Positions 9,598 to 20,814 of a stretch of 64,000 nucleotides of DNA are shown one piece after another. The number at the start of each line of letters is the position of its first letter. The stretch's first letter is position 1. A program made the translations under genes and the position numbers. This DNA is from Rodentibacter sp. JRC1 (GTDB lineage: Bacteria; Pseudomonadota; Gammaproteobacteria; Enterobacterales; Pasteurellaceae). The stretch lies in NCBI RefSeq assembly GCF_020521555.1, contig NZ_BPWA01000001.1:1302001-1366000 (forward strand), in the 5' to 3' direction. The notes beneath the pieces were generated by a model. The model saw only the letters and a list, made by a program, of their open reading frames with translations, was not told where the DNA came from and made no database searches.

Positions 9598-9855
9598 ATG
9601 GCAACTAAAAAAGCTGGTGGTTCAACTCGTAACGGTCGCGATTCTGAAGCTAAACGCCTTGGTGTTAAACGTTTCGGTGGCGAGTCTGTATTAGCTGGTA
9701 GCATTATTGTTCGTCAACGTGGTACTAAATTCCACGCTGGAAGCAATGTAGGTATGGGTAAAGATCACACCCTATTTGCAACGGCGGACGGTAAAGTTAA
9801 ATTTGAAGTAAAAGGTGAAAAAAGCCGTAAATACGTAAGTATTATTACTGAGTAA
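9598..9855 (+). CDS. rpmA: 50S ribosomal protein L27
   Basis: An 85-residue L27 starting [20 protein letters not shown], whose N-terminal tail reaches the peptidyl-transferase centre. Ribosome-binding site GAGGAG precedes the ATG. Co-transcribed with rplU and followed by a clear terminator. Confidence 0.98.
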   Translation: MATKKAGGSTRNGRDSEAKRLGVKRFGGESVLAGSIIVRQRGTKFHAGSNVGMGKDHTLFATADGKVKFEVKGEKSRKYVSIITE

Positions 9856-9874
9856 TTTAAAACCTATTTGAGTG

Positions 9875-9913
9875 AAACGCCCTACAAATTTTGTGGGGCG
9901 TTTTATTTTTTTT
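9875..9913 (+). terminator. Intrinsic terminator after rpmA
   Basis: Stem AAACGCCC / GGGCGTTT with an inner A/T stem and a long following T run, 20 bases past the rpmA stop. Confidence 0.85.
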
Positions 9914-10011
9914 GGATCATTCTTGCGTTCTGCAGCTTTAGGATCTAATGTATAACCATTTGCAATTCGCATAAACTTATTGTGAATAGCAGCAAACACA
10001 AGGAAGAAAGT

Positions 10012-10935
10012 ATGAAACAGCAACCATTATTAGGCTTCATTTTTGCTTTAATTACCGTGATGGCATGGGGATCTTTGCCTTTAGCACTGAAACAGGTTCT
10101 TTCGGCGATGAGCGCACAGACTATTGTTTGGTATCGTTTTGTTGTTGCAACTCTTGCATTGTTGTTATTGCTTGCTTATAAAAAGAAATTGCCGGAATTA
10201 GCTAAAATCGGTCAATATGGCTGGCTGGTCATTATCGGTGTGCTAGGGCTTGCAGGAAATTTTTTATTATTTAGCAGTTCGCTTAATTATATCGATCCCT
10301 CGGTTGCACAAATTTTCATTCATTTGTCCTCCTTTGGAATGCTGGTTTGTGGTGTCTTTATTTTCAAAGAAAAACTAGGATTGCACCAAAAGATCGGGAT
10401 CTTGCTTTTATTAATCGGTTTAGGGCTGTTCTTTAATGATCGTTTCGATGTATTCAATGGGCTGAACCGATATTCCATCGGTGTAATATTAAGTGTCAGT
10501 GCGGCCTTAGTGTGGGTTGCATATGGTATGGCGCAAAAATTAATGTTACGCAAATTTAGCTCACAGCAAATCTTATTAATGATGTATTTCGGTTGCGCTA
10601 TCGTGTTCACTCCAATGGCTGAATTTTCACAAGTACAAGCATTAACCCCTTTTGCATTTGCCTGTTTTATTTATTGCTGCTTGAATACCCTAATTGGCTA
10701 TGGAGCTTATGCTGAAGCGTTGAATCGCTGGGATGTCTCAAAAGTGAGCGTGGTGGTAACACTTGTACCGCTTTTCACGATTTTATTTTCTCATCTTGCA
10801 CATTTTTTTAGCCCCGAGTATTTTGCCGTACCTGAATTAAATACTGTTAGCTATATTGGGGCGTTTATTGTAGTATGCGGGGCAATTTTATCCGCAATTG
10901 GACATAAATTATTATCATCGCGCAATGTGAAATAG
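10012..10935 (+). CDS. EamA/DMT-family transporter
   Basis: A 307-residue inner-membrane protein with about ten hydrophobic helices and two EamA repeats, of the drug/metabolite transporter superfamily. The ATG at 10012 is chosen because AGGAAG lies just upstream. An earlier in-frame start at 9982 would add ten polar residues. The substrate cannot be told from sequence. It sits between rpmA and obgE; in many proteobacteria an EamA gene occupies this slot. Confidence 0.85.
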   Translation: MKQQPLLGFIFALITVMAWGSLPLALKQVLSAMSAQTIVWYRFVVATLALLLLLAYKKKLPELAKIGQYGWLVIIGVLGLAGNFLLFSSSLNYIDPSVAQIFIHLSSFGMLVCGVFIFKEKLGLHQKIGILLLLIGLGLFFNDRFDVFNGLNRYSIGVILSVSAALVWVAYGMAQKLMLRKFSSQQILLMMYFGCAIVFTPMAEFSQVQALTPFAFACFIYCCLNTLIGYGAYAEALNRWDVSKVSVVVTLVPLFTILFSHLAHFFSPEYFAVPELNTVSYIGAFIVVCGAILSAIGHKLLSSRNVK

Positions 10936-12141
<1,206 letters not shown>

Positions 12142-12152
12142 TCCTTTCTAAC

Positions 12153-12196
12153 AAAAGTGCGGTCAGATTTTAGTATAAATCCGACCGCACTTTTTC
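12153..12196. terminator. Paired inverted uptake signals acting as bidirectional terminator
   Basis: Two head-to-head Hin-type uptake signals (AAAAGTGCGGTC and GACCGCACTTTTT) separated by a short A/T loop form a hairpin with T runs on both sides. It lies between the convergent stops of obgE and smpB. Inverted uptake-signal pairs are known to serve as terminators in Haemophilus. Confidence 0.85.
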
Positions 12197-12205
12197 TTCT
12201 TGGAA

Positions 12206-12688
12206 TTATCCACGACGTGCATTTTTCATAATGCGTTCTTTCGCCACTTTCCATTCACGATCTTTAATATCATCTCGTTTGTCGTGTTGTTTTTTACCTT
12301 TTGCCAAGCCCACTTTAATTTTTGCCCAAGCACCTTTCCAATAAAGCGCGAGCGCCACAATGGTAAAACCGTCTCGACTTGATTTGCCGAAAAGGGATTC
12401 TAATTCCCGCTTATTCAATAATAATTTACGGGTGCGGGTGGGATCGCACACAACGTGTGTTGAGGCTAAACTTAACGGTTGAATTGTTGCACCGAATAAA
12501 TAGGCTTCTCCGTTTTTAAAGATAATATAGCTATCACTAATATTGGTTTTGCCTGCACGCATAGATTTTACTTCCCAACCTTGCAGTTCAAGTCCCGCCT
12601 CTATTTCATCTTCAATAAAATAATCATGTCGGGCTCGTTTATTCAAAGCGATAGTGTTTGAACCCGGTTTGAGTTTTTTCTTTGTCAT
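12206..12688 (-). CDS. smpB: SsrA-binding protein SmpB
   Basis: A 160-residue SmpB, the partner of tmRNA in trans-translation. The start at 12688 ([19 protein letters not shown]) matches the family; the frame is open for 19 more codons upstream but these look unrelated. Typical sequences are [24 protein letters not shown] and the basic C-terminal tail ending [13 protein letters not shown]. Convergent with obgE. No ssrA gene is seen next to it. Confidence 0.96.
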   Translation of the reverse strand: MTKKKLKPGSNTIALNKRARHDYFIEDEIEAGLELQGWEVKSMRAGKTNISDSYIIFKNGEAYLFGATIQPLSLASTHVVCDPTRTRKLLLNKRELESLFGKSSRDGFTIVALALYWKGAWAKIKVGLAKGKKQHDKRDDIKDREWKVAKERIMKNARRG

Positions 12689-12761
12689 AATTTTCTCTGT
12701 TTTTAAATTTTTGCCGATTTTACCGAATATGTGCTTTGATCGCAAAATTGAGGCAAATAAA

Positions 12762-12796
12762 GAAAAAATAAAGGGCCGGATATTCAGCCCTTTTAG
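12762..12796 (-). terminator. Terminator downstream of arcA
   Basis: On the minus strand, stem AAAGGGC / GCCCTTT with a 10-base loop followed by a T-rich run, about 20 bases past the arcA stop. Confidence 0.75.
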
Positions 12797-12812
12797 ATTT
12801 TATAGGATTTTT

Positions 12813-13529
12813 TTATGATTCCAGTTCACCGCAAAAACGATAACCTTCTCCGTGAACCGTTGCAATTATTTCCGGCGTGTTAGGATGATCTTCGAAATGT
12901 TTACGAATACGGCGAATGGTTACATCCACCGTGCGATCTTGCGGTTTTAGTTCACGACCGGTCATTCTTTTTAGTAATTCTTCACGGGTTTGTAATTTTC
13001 CCGGATTTTCACAGAAATGCACCATTGCACGAAATTCACTGCGCGGAAGTTTGAATTCTTCCCCCTCAGGAGTAATTAAATTATGGCTATTCAAATCTAG
13101 CGTCCAGCCGTTGAAACGATAAAAATCACGTTCGTGACCAATGTTTTCTTTTTCGTGTTGTAACATTGTGCGATGTAATAAATTGCGTGCGCGAATAGTT
13201 AATTCTCGAGGGTTAAACGGCTTGGTAAGGTAATCGTCCGCACCGATTTCTAAGCCTAAAATTTTATCAACTTCATTATCTCGTCCCGTTAGAAAAATAA
13301 GCGGTAGATTGGCATATTCACGTAATTCCCGCGCTAATAAAAGCCCATTTTTACCCGGAAGATTAATGTCCATTACGACAAGATTAACAGCATTATCGTT
13401 CAAAATTTGATGCATTTCCGTGCCGTCTTGCGCTTCAAGAACGGTATAGCCTTCCCCTTCAAAAATGCCTTTTAATATATTACGGGTAACGGCTTCATCT
13501 TCAACAATGAGAATTTGTGGTGCTGCCAT
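12813..13529 (-). CDS. arcA: Aerobic respiration control response regulator ArcA
   Basis: A 238-residue OmpR-family response regulator. The receiver domain holds the acidic pair (EDE), the phosphoacceptor Asp in [11 protein letters not shown] near residue 54, and Lys in YLTKPFNP. The C-terminal winged helix contains [18 protein letters not shown]. Sequence and length match ArcA, the regulator of the ArcB-ArcA redox system. ArcB is not in the window. A palindrome resembling an FNR site lies about 105 bases upstream of the start, consistent with FNR control known for E. coli arcA. Confidence 0.96.
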   Translation of the reverse strand: MAAPQILIVEDEAVTRNILKGIFEGEGYTVLEAQDGTEMHQILNDNAVNLVVMDINLPGKNGLLLARELREYANLPLIFLTGRDNEVDKILGLEIGADDYLTKPFNPRELTIRARNLLHRTMLQHEKENIGHERDFYRFNGWTLDLNSHNLITPEGEEFKLPRSEFRAMVHFCENPGKLQTREELLKRMTGRELKPQDRTVDVTIRRIRKHFEDHPNTPEIIATVHGEGYRFCGELES

Positions 13530-13633
13530 TTTCCAATCCTTTTACTTACTTCGGTAACAACGGATATTTTAGCTTTGTAACATAGTTGCAACAATGGAAA
13601 AGTATAATTATTTCCGAGATCTTTCCATTTTTT

Positions 13634-13647
13634 ATGATCTAAATCAT
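13634..13647. promoter_or_regulatory. Candidate FNR-type operator between arcA and dsbD
   Basis: The perfect palindrome ATGATCTAAATCAT contains TGAT-N4-ATCA, the core of the FNR consensus TTGAT-N4-ATCAA. It lies in the divergent promoter region of arcA and dsbD. It resembles an FNR/CRP-family half-site pair by inspection only; binding is inferred. Confidence 0.45.
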
Positions 13648-13710
13648 ACTTTTGGGTTTTTGATTTGCTTTGTGTTAAGATCCCACCACGAAAACTCATC
13701 TCCTTAATCT

Positions 13711-15450
13711 ATGAAAAATTATCTTCTTTTTTTTAGCCTCATATTGACCGCACTTTCTAGCCAAGCAGGGTTATTTGATAACAAATCTTCTTTTTTAAAC
13801 GTCGATGAAGCCTTTCCGCTTTCTGCTGAAATTTCTACCGATAAAACGCAGCTTCATATTCGTTGGGATACGGTAAAAGGTTATTATCTTTACCAAGATA
13901 AGATTGAGGCAAGAAAAGAGGGGGAATCTCAATTACTTTTCGTAAATTTCGGTCAGCAATCGGAGACTCATCAAGATCCTTATTTTGGTGAAGTAAAAGT
14001 ATTTACTCAACCTTTAGACGCTTATTTTTCCGGGAAGGAATTTGCTGCGGATCAGCATATAGAGATTTCTTACCAAGGCTGTACCGAGGGATTCTGCTAT
14101 CCTCCTGAAACGAAATTTCTGCGCGTTGCTGATTTACCGATTGCTGATTTTGAAGAAAAAATAGTGAAAAAAACAACCGCACTTCAGGCAGAACAAGATC
14201 GTTTGGCGGAAGGATTATTCAAAAGTAAATATGCGGTATTGGGCTTTTTCTTGTTGGGGTTAGGGCTTGCTTTCACACCTTGCGTGTTGCCAATGCTGCC
14301 ATTGCTCTCTGCGATTGTTATCGGGCAGCAAAATCGTCCGAATATGGTGCGTGCTTTTTCTTTAAGTTTCCTTTATGTGCAAGGTATGGCATTGACTTAC
14401 ACCTTACTGGGACTGGCTGTCGCCGCAATCGGTTTACCTTTTCAAATTGCGCTGCAACACCCTTATGTAATGATTGCGCTTTCTCTCTTATTTGCGCTTT
14501 TGGCGTTGTCGATGTTCGGCGTATTTACTTTACAACTTCCCGCTTCTTTGCAAACCAAATTAAATGCCTTAAGCCAAAAACAGAGCTCAGGTGCTTTCGG
14601 CGGGGCGTTTTTAATGGGAATGATTGCAGGACTCGTCGCTTCACCTTGTACTTCAGCCCCGCTTTCCGGTGCATTGTTATATGTAGCGCAAAGCGGCGAT
14701 TTGGTTACCGGTGCGCTCACCTTGTATTTACTCGCCTTAGGGATGGGGATTCCGTTAATGTTAATTACGTTATTCGGAAACAAAATTTTACCGAAATCAG
14801 GGGCGTGGATGAACACGGTTAAACAAAGTTTCGGTTTTGTTATGTTAGCTTTACCGGTATTCTTGCTTTCACGTATTTTGCCGGAAGTTTGGGAGCCACG
14901 CCTATGGGCATTATTAGCAACGGCTTTCTTCATCTGGTTCGCCTTACAAATGCCAAAAAGCGGTATGGGTTATGTGATGAAAATTTTCGCTTTTGGTTGT
15001 GCGATGATCGCCGTTCAACCGTTACAAAACTTCGTGTGGCAGAACCAATCCGGCGCACAAAGTGCGGTCAATAATACGGAAGTTTCGCAGGTTAAATTTC
15101 AGCGTATCCAAAATTTACAAGAATTAGATGAAGTGCTTTCACAGAATCCTCATTCGATTGCGATGTTAGATTTGTATGCAGATTGGTGCGTGGCCTGTAA
15201 AGAATTTGAAAAATACACTTTTAGTGATGAAAAGGTGCAAAATGCTTTCGGAAACCTTTTATTACTGCAAGTGGATATGACAAAAAATAGCACTGAAAAT
15301 AAAGCGATAATGGAACGTTATCAGGTTCTTGGTTTGCCAACGATTTTATTTTTAGATCGAATGGGAAATGAAATTTCAGGTAGTCGGGTTAGCGGTTTTA
15401 TGGATGCTGAAAACTTTTTAACTTGGATCAATAAATTAAACCTTAAATAA
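13711..15450 (+). CDS. dsbD: Thiol:disulfide interchange protein DsbD
   Basis: A 579-residue inner-membrane protein that carries electrons from cytoplasmic thioredoxin to periplasmic DsbC and cytochrome-maturation proteins. Visible parts: a signal peptide (residues 1-19), a periplasmic alpha domain with the cysteine pair in GCTEGFCYPPE near 117-123, eight membrane helices with FTPCVLPM and ASPCTSAP supplying the redox pair, and a C-terminal thioredoxin domain with DWCVACK near 491. All six expected cysteines are present. Divergent from arcA. Confidence 0.96.
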   Translation: MKNYLLFFSLILTALSSQAGLFDNKSSFLNVDEAFPLSAEISTDKTQLHIRWDTVKGYYLYQDKIEARKEGESQLLFVNFGQQSETHQDPYFGEVKVFTQPLDAYFSGKEFAADQHIEISYQGCTEGFCYPPETKFLRVADLPIADFEEKIVKKTTALQAEQDRLAEGLFKSKYAVLGFFLLGLGLAFTPCVLPMLPLLSAIVIGQQNRPNMVRAFSLSFLYVQGMALTYTLLGLAVAAIGLPFQIALQHPYVMIALSLLFALLALSMFGVFTLQLPASLQTKLNALSQKQSSGAFGGAFLMGMIAGLVASPCTSAPLSGALLYVAQSGDLVTGALTLYLLALGMGIPLMLITLFGNKILPKSGAWMNTVKQSFGFVMLALPVFLLSRILPEVWEPRLWALLATAFFIWFALQMPKSGMGYVMKIFAFGCAMIAVQPLQNFVWQNQSGAQSAVNNTEVSQVKFQRIQNLQELDEVLSQNPHSIAMLDLYADWCVACKEFEKYTFSDEKVQNAFGNLLLLQVDMTKNSTENKAIMERYQVLGLPTILFLDRMGNEISGSRVSGFMDAENFLTWINKLNLK

Positions 15451-15511
15451 TGATTTTCAACGCAAAGTAGAAAGTCTTTTTCAAATATTGTTATTGTTTA
15501 ACCAAATGTTA

Positions 15512-15525
15512 AGGATTATGATCAA
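15512..15525. promoter_or_regulatory. Weak FNR/CRP-like half-palindrome upstream of the DoxX gene
   Basis: AGGATTATGATCAA matches 8 of 10 informative positions of TTGAT-N4-ATCAA, about 38 bases before the DoxX start. Suggestive only. Confidence 0.2.
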
Positions 15526-15562
15526 TGCGTTTTTTTAACTCTTCTTTTAAAAGGAAAGCATT

Positions 15563-15964
15563 ATGAACAATCTTGAAAAATTTCGTCCTTATGGTTTAGC
15601 TTTATTGCGTATCGTTGCCGCTTATATGTTTATCTTACACGGCACGGCAAAGTTTTGGGAGTTTCCTATTTCGATGACCGGCGGTAATGGTGCGGTAGAT
15701 GCGCCTTTGATGATTGTCGGTGGAATCGTTGAAATCGTAGGTGGTATTTTGGTTCTTTTAGGCTTATTTACCCGTCCGGCGGCATTTCTCTTATCCGGTC
15801 AAATGGCATACGCTTATTTCTTTATGCATGCAGCGCAAGGGAATTTATTCTTCCCTCTCGCCAATGGAGGGGAGCTTGCGTTACTTTACTCCGTTGTATT
15901 CTTCTATTTTGTTTTTGCGGGCGCAGGGGCCTTTGCATTGGATAACAAATTTAAGAAAAACTAA
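15563..15964 (+). CDS. DoxX-family membrane protein
   Basis: A 133-residue integral membrane protein with four hydrophobic helices, a DoxX/DUF417-like pattern ([43 protein letters not shown]). Members are small quinol-oxidase-associated or redox-related membrane proteins whose function is mostly unknown. A good ribosome-binding site (AAAAGGAAAG) precedes the ATG. Located between dsbD and purH. Confidence 0.85.
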   Translation: MNNLEKFRPYGLALLRIVAAYMFILHGTAKFWEFPISMTGGNGAVDAPLMIVGGIVEIVGGILVLLGLFTRPAAFLLSGQMAYAYFFMHAAQGNLFFPLANGGELALLYSVVFFYFVFAGAGAFALDNKFKKN

Positions 15965-16032
15965 TTTGGTAAAATTTACAATCTTATCGCCCACTTTGAG
16001 TGGGCTTTTCTTTTTCAATCTTTTCTATATTT

Positions 16033-16048
16033 ACGCAACCGTTTGCGT
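16033..16048. promoter_or_regulatory. PurR operator at the purH promoter
   Basis: ACGCAACCGTTTGCGT is a close match to the PurR box (ACGCAAACGTTTTCGT type). It directly abuts a -10 element TATAAT at 16049-16054, 40 bases before the purH ATG, so bound repressor would block the promoter. This is the classical purine-repression arrangement. Confidence 0.85.
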
Positions 16049-16094
16049 TATAATGCGCCCGCTTATTTTAATTATTAATCAAGGAAAAAATTTA

Positions 16095-17693
16095 ATGACA
16101 GATCGTCCTATTCGTCAGGCTTTATTAAGCGTTTCAGATAAAACAGGAATTGTAGAATTTGCCCAAGGGTTGGTTCAAAGAGGGGTGAAATTACTTTCTA
16201 CCGGCGGTACGGCAAAACTCTTAGAACAAAACGGTTTACCGGTTACTGAAGTGTCTGATTATACCGGTTTCCCTGAAATGATGGACGGTCGTGTAAAAAC
16301 CTTACATCCTAAAGTTCATGGTGGTATTTTAGGTCGCCGTGGTACGGATGATGCCGTTATGCAACAACACGGCATTGACGGTATTGATATGGTGGTAGTG
16401 AATTTATATCCTTTTGCCGCAACCGTGGCTAAACCCAATTGCACATTAGAAGATGCGGTGGAAAATATTGATATTGGCGGTCCGACAATGGTGCGTTCTG
16501 CGGCGAAAAACCATAAAGATGTTGCGATTGTGGTAAATAATAATGATTTCAACGCAATTCTTGCTGAAATGGATCAACACCAAAATAGTCTTACTTTAGA
16601 AACCCGCTTTGATCTTGCTATTAAAGCCTTTGAACATACTGCTCAATATGATTCAATGATCGCCAATTATTTCGGTAAGCTCGTGAAGCCTTATTATACG
16701 GCTGACGAAGAAGATGCAAATGCGAAGTGCGGTCAATTTCCACGGACTTTTAATCTTAACTTTATTCGTAAACAAACGATGCGTTACGGTGAAAATGCTC
16801 ACCAAAATGCAGCATTTTATGTTGAACAAAATGTACAAGAAGCTTGCGTTTCCACGGCTAAACAATTACAAGGTAAAGCCCTTTCTTATAATAATATCGC
16901 CGACACTGATGCCGCCCTTGAATGCGTAAAAGAATTTAGCGAACCTGCTTGCGTGATCGTCAAGCACGCTAATCCGTGCGGTGTAGCACTGGGTAAAGAT
17001 ATTTTAGAAGCCTATAACCGTGCTTATCAAACCGATCCAACCTCTGCCTTTGGTGGCATTATTGCCTTTAATCGTGAGTTAGACGAACAAACCGCAAATG
17101 AAATTGTAGAACGCCAATTTGTCGAAGTGATTATCGCTCCGAAAGTCAGTAAACAAGCCGCTAATGTGATTGCGAAAAAGAAAAATGTTCGCTTACTTGA
17201 ATGCGGCGAATGGCAACAACGTACTCAACGTTTAGATTTTAAACGTGTGAACGGTGGCTTGTTGGTCCAAGATGCGGATTTAGGCATGGTGGATTTGGGG
17301 GACTTAAAAGTTGTCAGCAAACGCCAGCCGACGGAACAGGAATTACAAGACTTATTATTTTGTTGGAAAGTGGCAAAATTTGTGAAATCTAACGCTATTG
17401 TTTATGCCAAAAATAATCAAACTATCGGCATTGGAGCAGGGCAAATGAGCCGTGTTTATTCCGCTAAAATTGCAGGGATTAAAGCTCAAGACGAAGGCTT
17501 AGAAGTGGCTGGCTGTGTAATGGCATCTGATGCGTTTTTCCCATTCCGCGATGGCATTGATGCAGCAGCGAAGGTCGGTATCCAATGTGTGATTCACCCG
17601 GGTGGTTCAATGCGTGATCAAGAAGTGATCGACGCTGCCGATGAGCATAATATGGTAATGGTATTAACGGGAATGCGTCATTTCCGTCATTAA
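16095..17693 (+). CDS. purH: Bifunctional AICAR transformylase / IMP cyclohydrolase
   Basis: A 532-residue PurH catalysing the last two steps of IMP synthesis. The start at 16095 ([18 protein letters not shown]) follows AAGGAAAAAA. An upstream in-frame extension overlaps the DoxX gene and is rejected. The MGS-like cyclohydrolase domain ([28 protein letters not shown]) is followed by the transformylase domain ([21 protein letters not shown]). Under PurR control; purD follows after one intervening gene. Confidence 0.97.
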   Translation: MTDRPIRQALLSVSDKTGIVEFAQGLVQRGVKLLSTGGTAKLLEQNGLPVTEVSDYTGFPEMMDGRVKTLHPKVHGGILGRRGTDDAVMQQHGIDGIDMVVVNLYPFAATVAKPNCTLEDAVENIDIGGPTMVRSAAKNHKDVAIVVNNNDFNAILAEMDQHQNSLTLETRFDLAIKAFEHTAQYDSMIANYFGKLVKPYYTADEEDANAKCGQFPRTFNLNFIRKQTMRYGENAHQNAAFYVEQNVQEACVSTAKQLQGKALSYNNIADTDAALECVKEFSEPACVIVKHANPCGVALGKDILEAYNRAYQTDPTSAFGGIIAFNRELDEQTANEIVERQFVEVIIAPKVSKQAANVIAKKKNVRLLECGEWQQRTQRLDFKRVNGGLLVQDADLGMVDLGDLKVVSKRQPTEQELQDLLFCWKVAKFVKSNAIVYAKNNQTIGIGAGQMSRVYSAKIAGIKAQDEGLEVAGCVMASDAFFPFRDGIDAAAKVGIQCVIHPGGSMRDQEVIDAADEHNMVMVLTGMRHFRH

Positions 17694-17706
17694 TTGGTAT
17701 AATCAT

Positions 17707-17733
17707 GGGGCAGCATATCTGCCCCTCATTTAT
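17707..17733 (+). terminator. Hairpin after purH
   Basis: GGGGCAG / CTGCCCC stem with a CATAT loop and a moderately T-rich tail, 13 bases past the purH stop. It may terminate or attenuate purH transcription before the inserted transferase gene. Confidence 0.6.
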
Positions 17734-17782
17734 TCTCTTTATCTTAAAATTTATTACCAATTATTTATTTTAGAGGAATCCA

Positions 17783-19369
17783 ATGTTTAAGAATGTTTTA
17801 AATAGGATTTTTTATCCATTAATATTTTCTTTGATTTTATTTTGTACAGAAATCTTATATCGCAAGATTTTTAATACTGCTGACTTAGATAAGTATGTTG
17901 AAACCTATTTCTTTATTTTAGCCATTGTTAGTATTTTTTATTTTTCAAAATATAAACTCACAAAGTTCTTAATTGCCACTTTTTTCACTTTGAGTATTAT
18001 GGGGAATTCAGTTCATTATCAGGTATACCAAAGTTGGTTAAATGGTGTGAATATGTTCCTTTTCCTAAAGGAATTTACTGAAGTAAAAAATGCAGGAATA
18101 TCAATGATTCAAGATATTCTTCCTCATTTTTTGTTTAGTTTCCTTGAAATTTTAATATTTCTTTCAATTTTATTTTTTAATAAACATAAAAAATCACCTA
18201 CAGCCGATTTCTTATTTTTCTCTTTAATTATTTATATTTCTGTACGGGCTTTTCGTACAAGTACATTAGAACACTATATTTCTCCTAATCCTGGTTATTC
18301 TAGAGTGAAAGTTGGCTACTTATCTACAGGATATTTTCTAGGAAGAGTTTTACCCTATGAAATATTTTCACTAAGCGATATTCCGCTATATCATAAAGAT
18401 AAACCGGAAATTGTAAGCGTACCTGAAATTGATAATATTATTTTAATTGTTGGAGAAAGTGTTGCAGCAAGCCATTTAAATGTATTAGGATATGAACGAG
18501 AGACAACACCTTATCTAAATAAAATAAAAGATCAAGTTCTTATTAAACCTACTTATTCTTCAGGATTATTCACAGCCGTTGCATTGCCTAGCTTTTTTAA
18601 CGCAATTCCTTATCCAAATGGACTGGAACAAATATTAAAAGGTAATACAAATTTATTTCGTTTAGCAAAAGAGCGGAGATATAAAACCTACTTTTATTCA
18701 GCTCAGCCGGAAGATGAAATGGCAATGATGAATTTTTTAGGTCAGGCTTGGATTGATGAACAAAAATTTCCTACTCAATTAGGCTATAAAAAGAAAGAGG
18801 GAATGGCTGATGAAAAATTATTAGATTTTTTACCGCACTTTGATTTAACAAATAATAAAAATTTTATTGTTTTACATCACAGAGGTTCCCACCTTCCCTA
18901 TGGTTATTATTTAGATGAAAATGATAAACCATTTGGTGAAAAAACAACAATTGATAAATATGATAATACGATTTTAAAATTTGATCAGTTTTATCAAACT
19001 GTATTTGAATATTTGAAAAAACAAACTAATCAAGGAAATTATCTCTTAATTTATATTTCAGATCATGGACAAAAAGTATTGCCAGATGGTAATCGTCCAG
19101 GAACATTTGATGAGGATAATTATATTGTTCCATTAGTAGTTTATTCAAATAATCCTAAGCTACATCAGAAAATTATTAATGAGTTTAATAAGTGTGAAAT
19201 TTCTTCACATAATCAGATTGCCACTTTTTTGATTCAAACAATGGGTTATAAAATGGATATACAATCCTGCTATAATGCGGTTGTAAATAGTAATGTTTTG
19301 ACTGGGGACGCAGGTTATTTAAAAATAAATAATGGAATAAAACAATTTATTCTTCCAAATCAAAAGTAA
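17783..19369 (+). CDS. Phosphoethanolamine transferase-like membrane enzyme
   Basis: A 528-residue protein with about five N-terminal membrane helices (to residue ~165) and a periplasmic sulfatase-fold domain. Motifs match the EptA/Lpt family that moves phosphoethanolamine from phosphatidylethanolamine to lipopolysaccharide: VGESVAASHLNVLGYERET (Glu 225), the probable nucleophile Thr 264 in FTAVALPSFF, HHRGSHLP and ISDHGQ. The target position (lipid A, inner core or other glycan) is unknown. The DNA is visibly A/T-richer than purH and purD, although it carries one uptake signal near 18831. It separates purH from purD, which I recall as neighbours in H. influenzae, so it looks like an insertion. 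Confidence 0.8.
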   Translation: MFKNVLNRIFYPLIFSLILFCTEILYRKIFNTADLDKYVETYFFILAIVSIFYFSKYKLTKFLIATFFTLSIMGNSVHYQVYQSWLNGVNMFLFLKEFTEVKNAGISMIQDILPHFLFSFLEILIFLSILFFNKHKKSPTADFLFFSLIIYISVRAFRTSTLEHYISPNPGYSRVKVGYLSTGYFLGRVLPYEIFSLSDIPLYHKDKPEIVSVPEIDNIILIVGESVAASHLNVLGYERETTPYLNKIKDQVLIKPTYSSGLFTAVALPSFFNAIPYPNGLEQILKGNTNLFRLAKERRYKTYFYSAQPEDEMAMMNFLGQAWIDEQKFPTQLGYKKKEGMADEKLLDFLPHFDLTNNKNFIVLHHRGSHLPYGYYLDENDKPFGEKTTIDKYDNTILKFDQFYQTVFEYLKKQTNQGNYLLIYISDHGQKVLPDGNRPGTFDEDNYIVPLVVYSNNPKLHQKIINEFNKCEISSHNQIATFLIQTMGYKMDIQSCYNAVVNSNVLTGDAGYLKINNGIKQFILPNQK

Positions 19370-19386
19370 TAATTTAGGAAATAACA

Positions 19387-20688
19387 ATGAACATTTTAAT
19401 TATTGGAAACGGCGGACGTGAACACGCCTTGGCCTGGAAAGCCGCTCAATCACCATTAGCCGATAAAGTTTTTGTTGCTCCCGGCAATGCAGGTACGGCA
19501 TTAGAGGCTAAAGTAGAAAATGTGGCTATTTCAGCAACAGATGTTTCAGCTTTAGTTAAATTTGCTCAAGAGAATCAAATCGGTTTAACCATTGTCGGCC
19601 CTGAAGCACCTTTAGTCATTGGTGTGGTCGATGCTTTCCGTGCGGCAGGACTTAAAATTTTTGGCCCGACTCAAGCGGCCGCTCAACTTGAAGGTTCTAA
19701 AGCCTTTACCAAAGATTTCTTAGCTCGTCATCAAATTCCTACGGCTGAATATCAAAACTTTACAGAAATCGAACCAGCACTAGCTTATCTGCGTGAAAAA
19801 GGTGCACCAATTGTGGTGAAAGCCGACGGATTGGCGGCAGGAAAAGGCGTTATTGTTGCGATGACATTACAAGAGGCGGAAGAAGCCGTACGTGATATGC
19901 TATCAGGCAATGCCTTTGGCGAAGCAGGGAGCCGTGTTGTGATTGAAGAATTTTTAGACGGTGAAGAAGCCAGTTTTATCGTGATGGTGGATGGCAAAAA
20001 TGTTGAGCCAATGGCAACCAGCCAAGATCATAAACGTGTGGGCGAAAATGACACGGGCTTAAATACAGGGGGAATGGGAGCTTATTCCCCCGCTCCTGTG
20101 GTAACACCCGATATTCATCGACGCATAATGCAAGAAGTGATTTATCCAACCGTCAATGGAATGGCCGCAGAAGGAAACACTTACACAGGTTTTCTCTATG
20201 CAGGTTTAATGATTATGCCAAACGGTCAGCCGAAAGTGATCGAATTTAACTGCCGTTTTGGCGATCCTGAAACTCAGCCGATTATGATGCGTTTACAATC
20301 TGATCTAGTGGAACTCTGCCTTGCCGCTTGTGATGGCAAATTAGATAGCAAAAAATCTCAATGGTGCGAACAAGCTGCATTAGGTATCGTATTAGCAGCG
20401 GAAGGCTATCCTGCCGATTATCGTAAAGGCGATGAAATCACAGGAATTCCAACAGAAAGTGCGGTCAAAAATCAAAAAGTTTTTTTAGCCGGTGTTGAAC
20501 ACAAAGAGGGGAAATTACTCACTAACGGTGGACGTGTCCTTTGTGCCACGGCACTAGGAAATTCCGTATTTGAGGCACAACAGCAAGCCTTTGCCCTCGC
20601 TGAACAAATCCAATGGAAAGGTAGATTTTACCGTCGAGATATTGGTTATCGTGCCGTTGTACGTGAGCAACAAAATAACCGAAAATGA
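19387..20688 (+). CDS. purD: Phosphoribosylamine--glycine ligase
   Basis: A 433-residue GARS, the second step of purine synthesis. The N-terminal MNILIIGNGGREHALAWK, the ATP-grasp loop KADGLAAGKGV, DHKRVGENDTGLNTGGMGAY and EFNCRFGDPETQ are all diagnostic. Only 17 bases separate it from the preceding transferase gene, so it may rely on read-through from purH through the insertion. A long A/T hairpin follows the stop. Confidence 0.97.
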   Translation: MNILIIGNGGREHALAWKAAQSPLADKVFVAPGNAGTALEAKVENVAISATDVSALVKFAQENQIGLTIVGPEAPLVIGVVDAFRAAGLKIFGPTQAAAQLEGSKAFTKDFLARHQIPTAEYQNFTEIEPALAYLREKGAPIVVKADGLAAGKGVIVAMTLQEAEEAVRDMLSGNAFGEAGSRVVIEEFLDGEEASFIVMVDGKNVEPMATSQDHKRVGENDTGLNTGGMGAYSPAPVVTPDIHRRIMQEVIYPTVNGMAAEGNTYTGFLYAGLMIMPNGQPKVIEFNCRFGDPETQPIMMRLQSDLVELCLAACDGKLDSKKSQWCEQAALGIVLAAEGYPADYRKGDEITGIPTESAVKNQKVFLAGVEHKEGKLLTNGGRVLCATALGNSVFEAQQQAFALAEQIQWKGRFYRRDIGYRAVVREQQNNRK

Positions 20689-20707
20689 TATTGATTCGAT
20701 AATAATG

Positions 20708-20750
20708 AATTAAGTTCATAATTAAAATGAAAATTATGAACTTAATTTTG
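20708..20750. terminator. 16-bp perfect inverted repeat between purD and glyA
   Basis: AATTAAGTTCATAATT and its exact complement are separated by 8 bases and followed by a short T-rich tract, 19 bases past purD. Probably the purD terminator, though unusually A/T-rich for one. A regulator site is an alternative. Confidence 0.5.
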
Positions 20751-20814
20751 ATTAAACTTTAATCCATAAACGGGTAAACTGCCCACCTACAGATCACATT
20801 AACAGGAGAACACG

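Noticed and set aside
15828..16094. N-terminal extension of purH
   Set aside because: It overlaps the DoxX gene and crosses the PurR box and promoter; the ATG at 16095 gives the standard PurH start.
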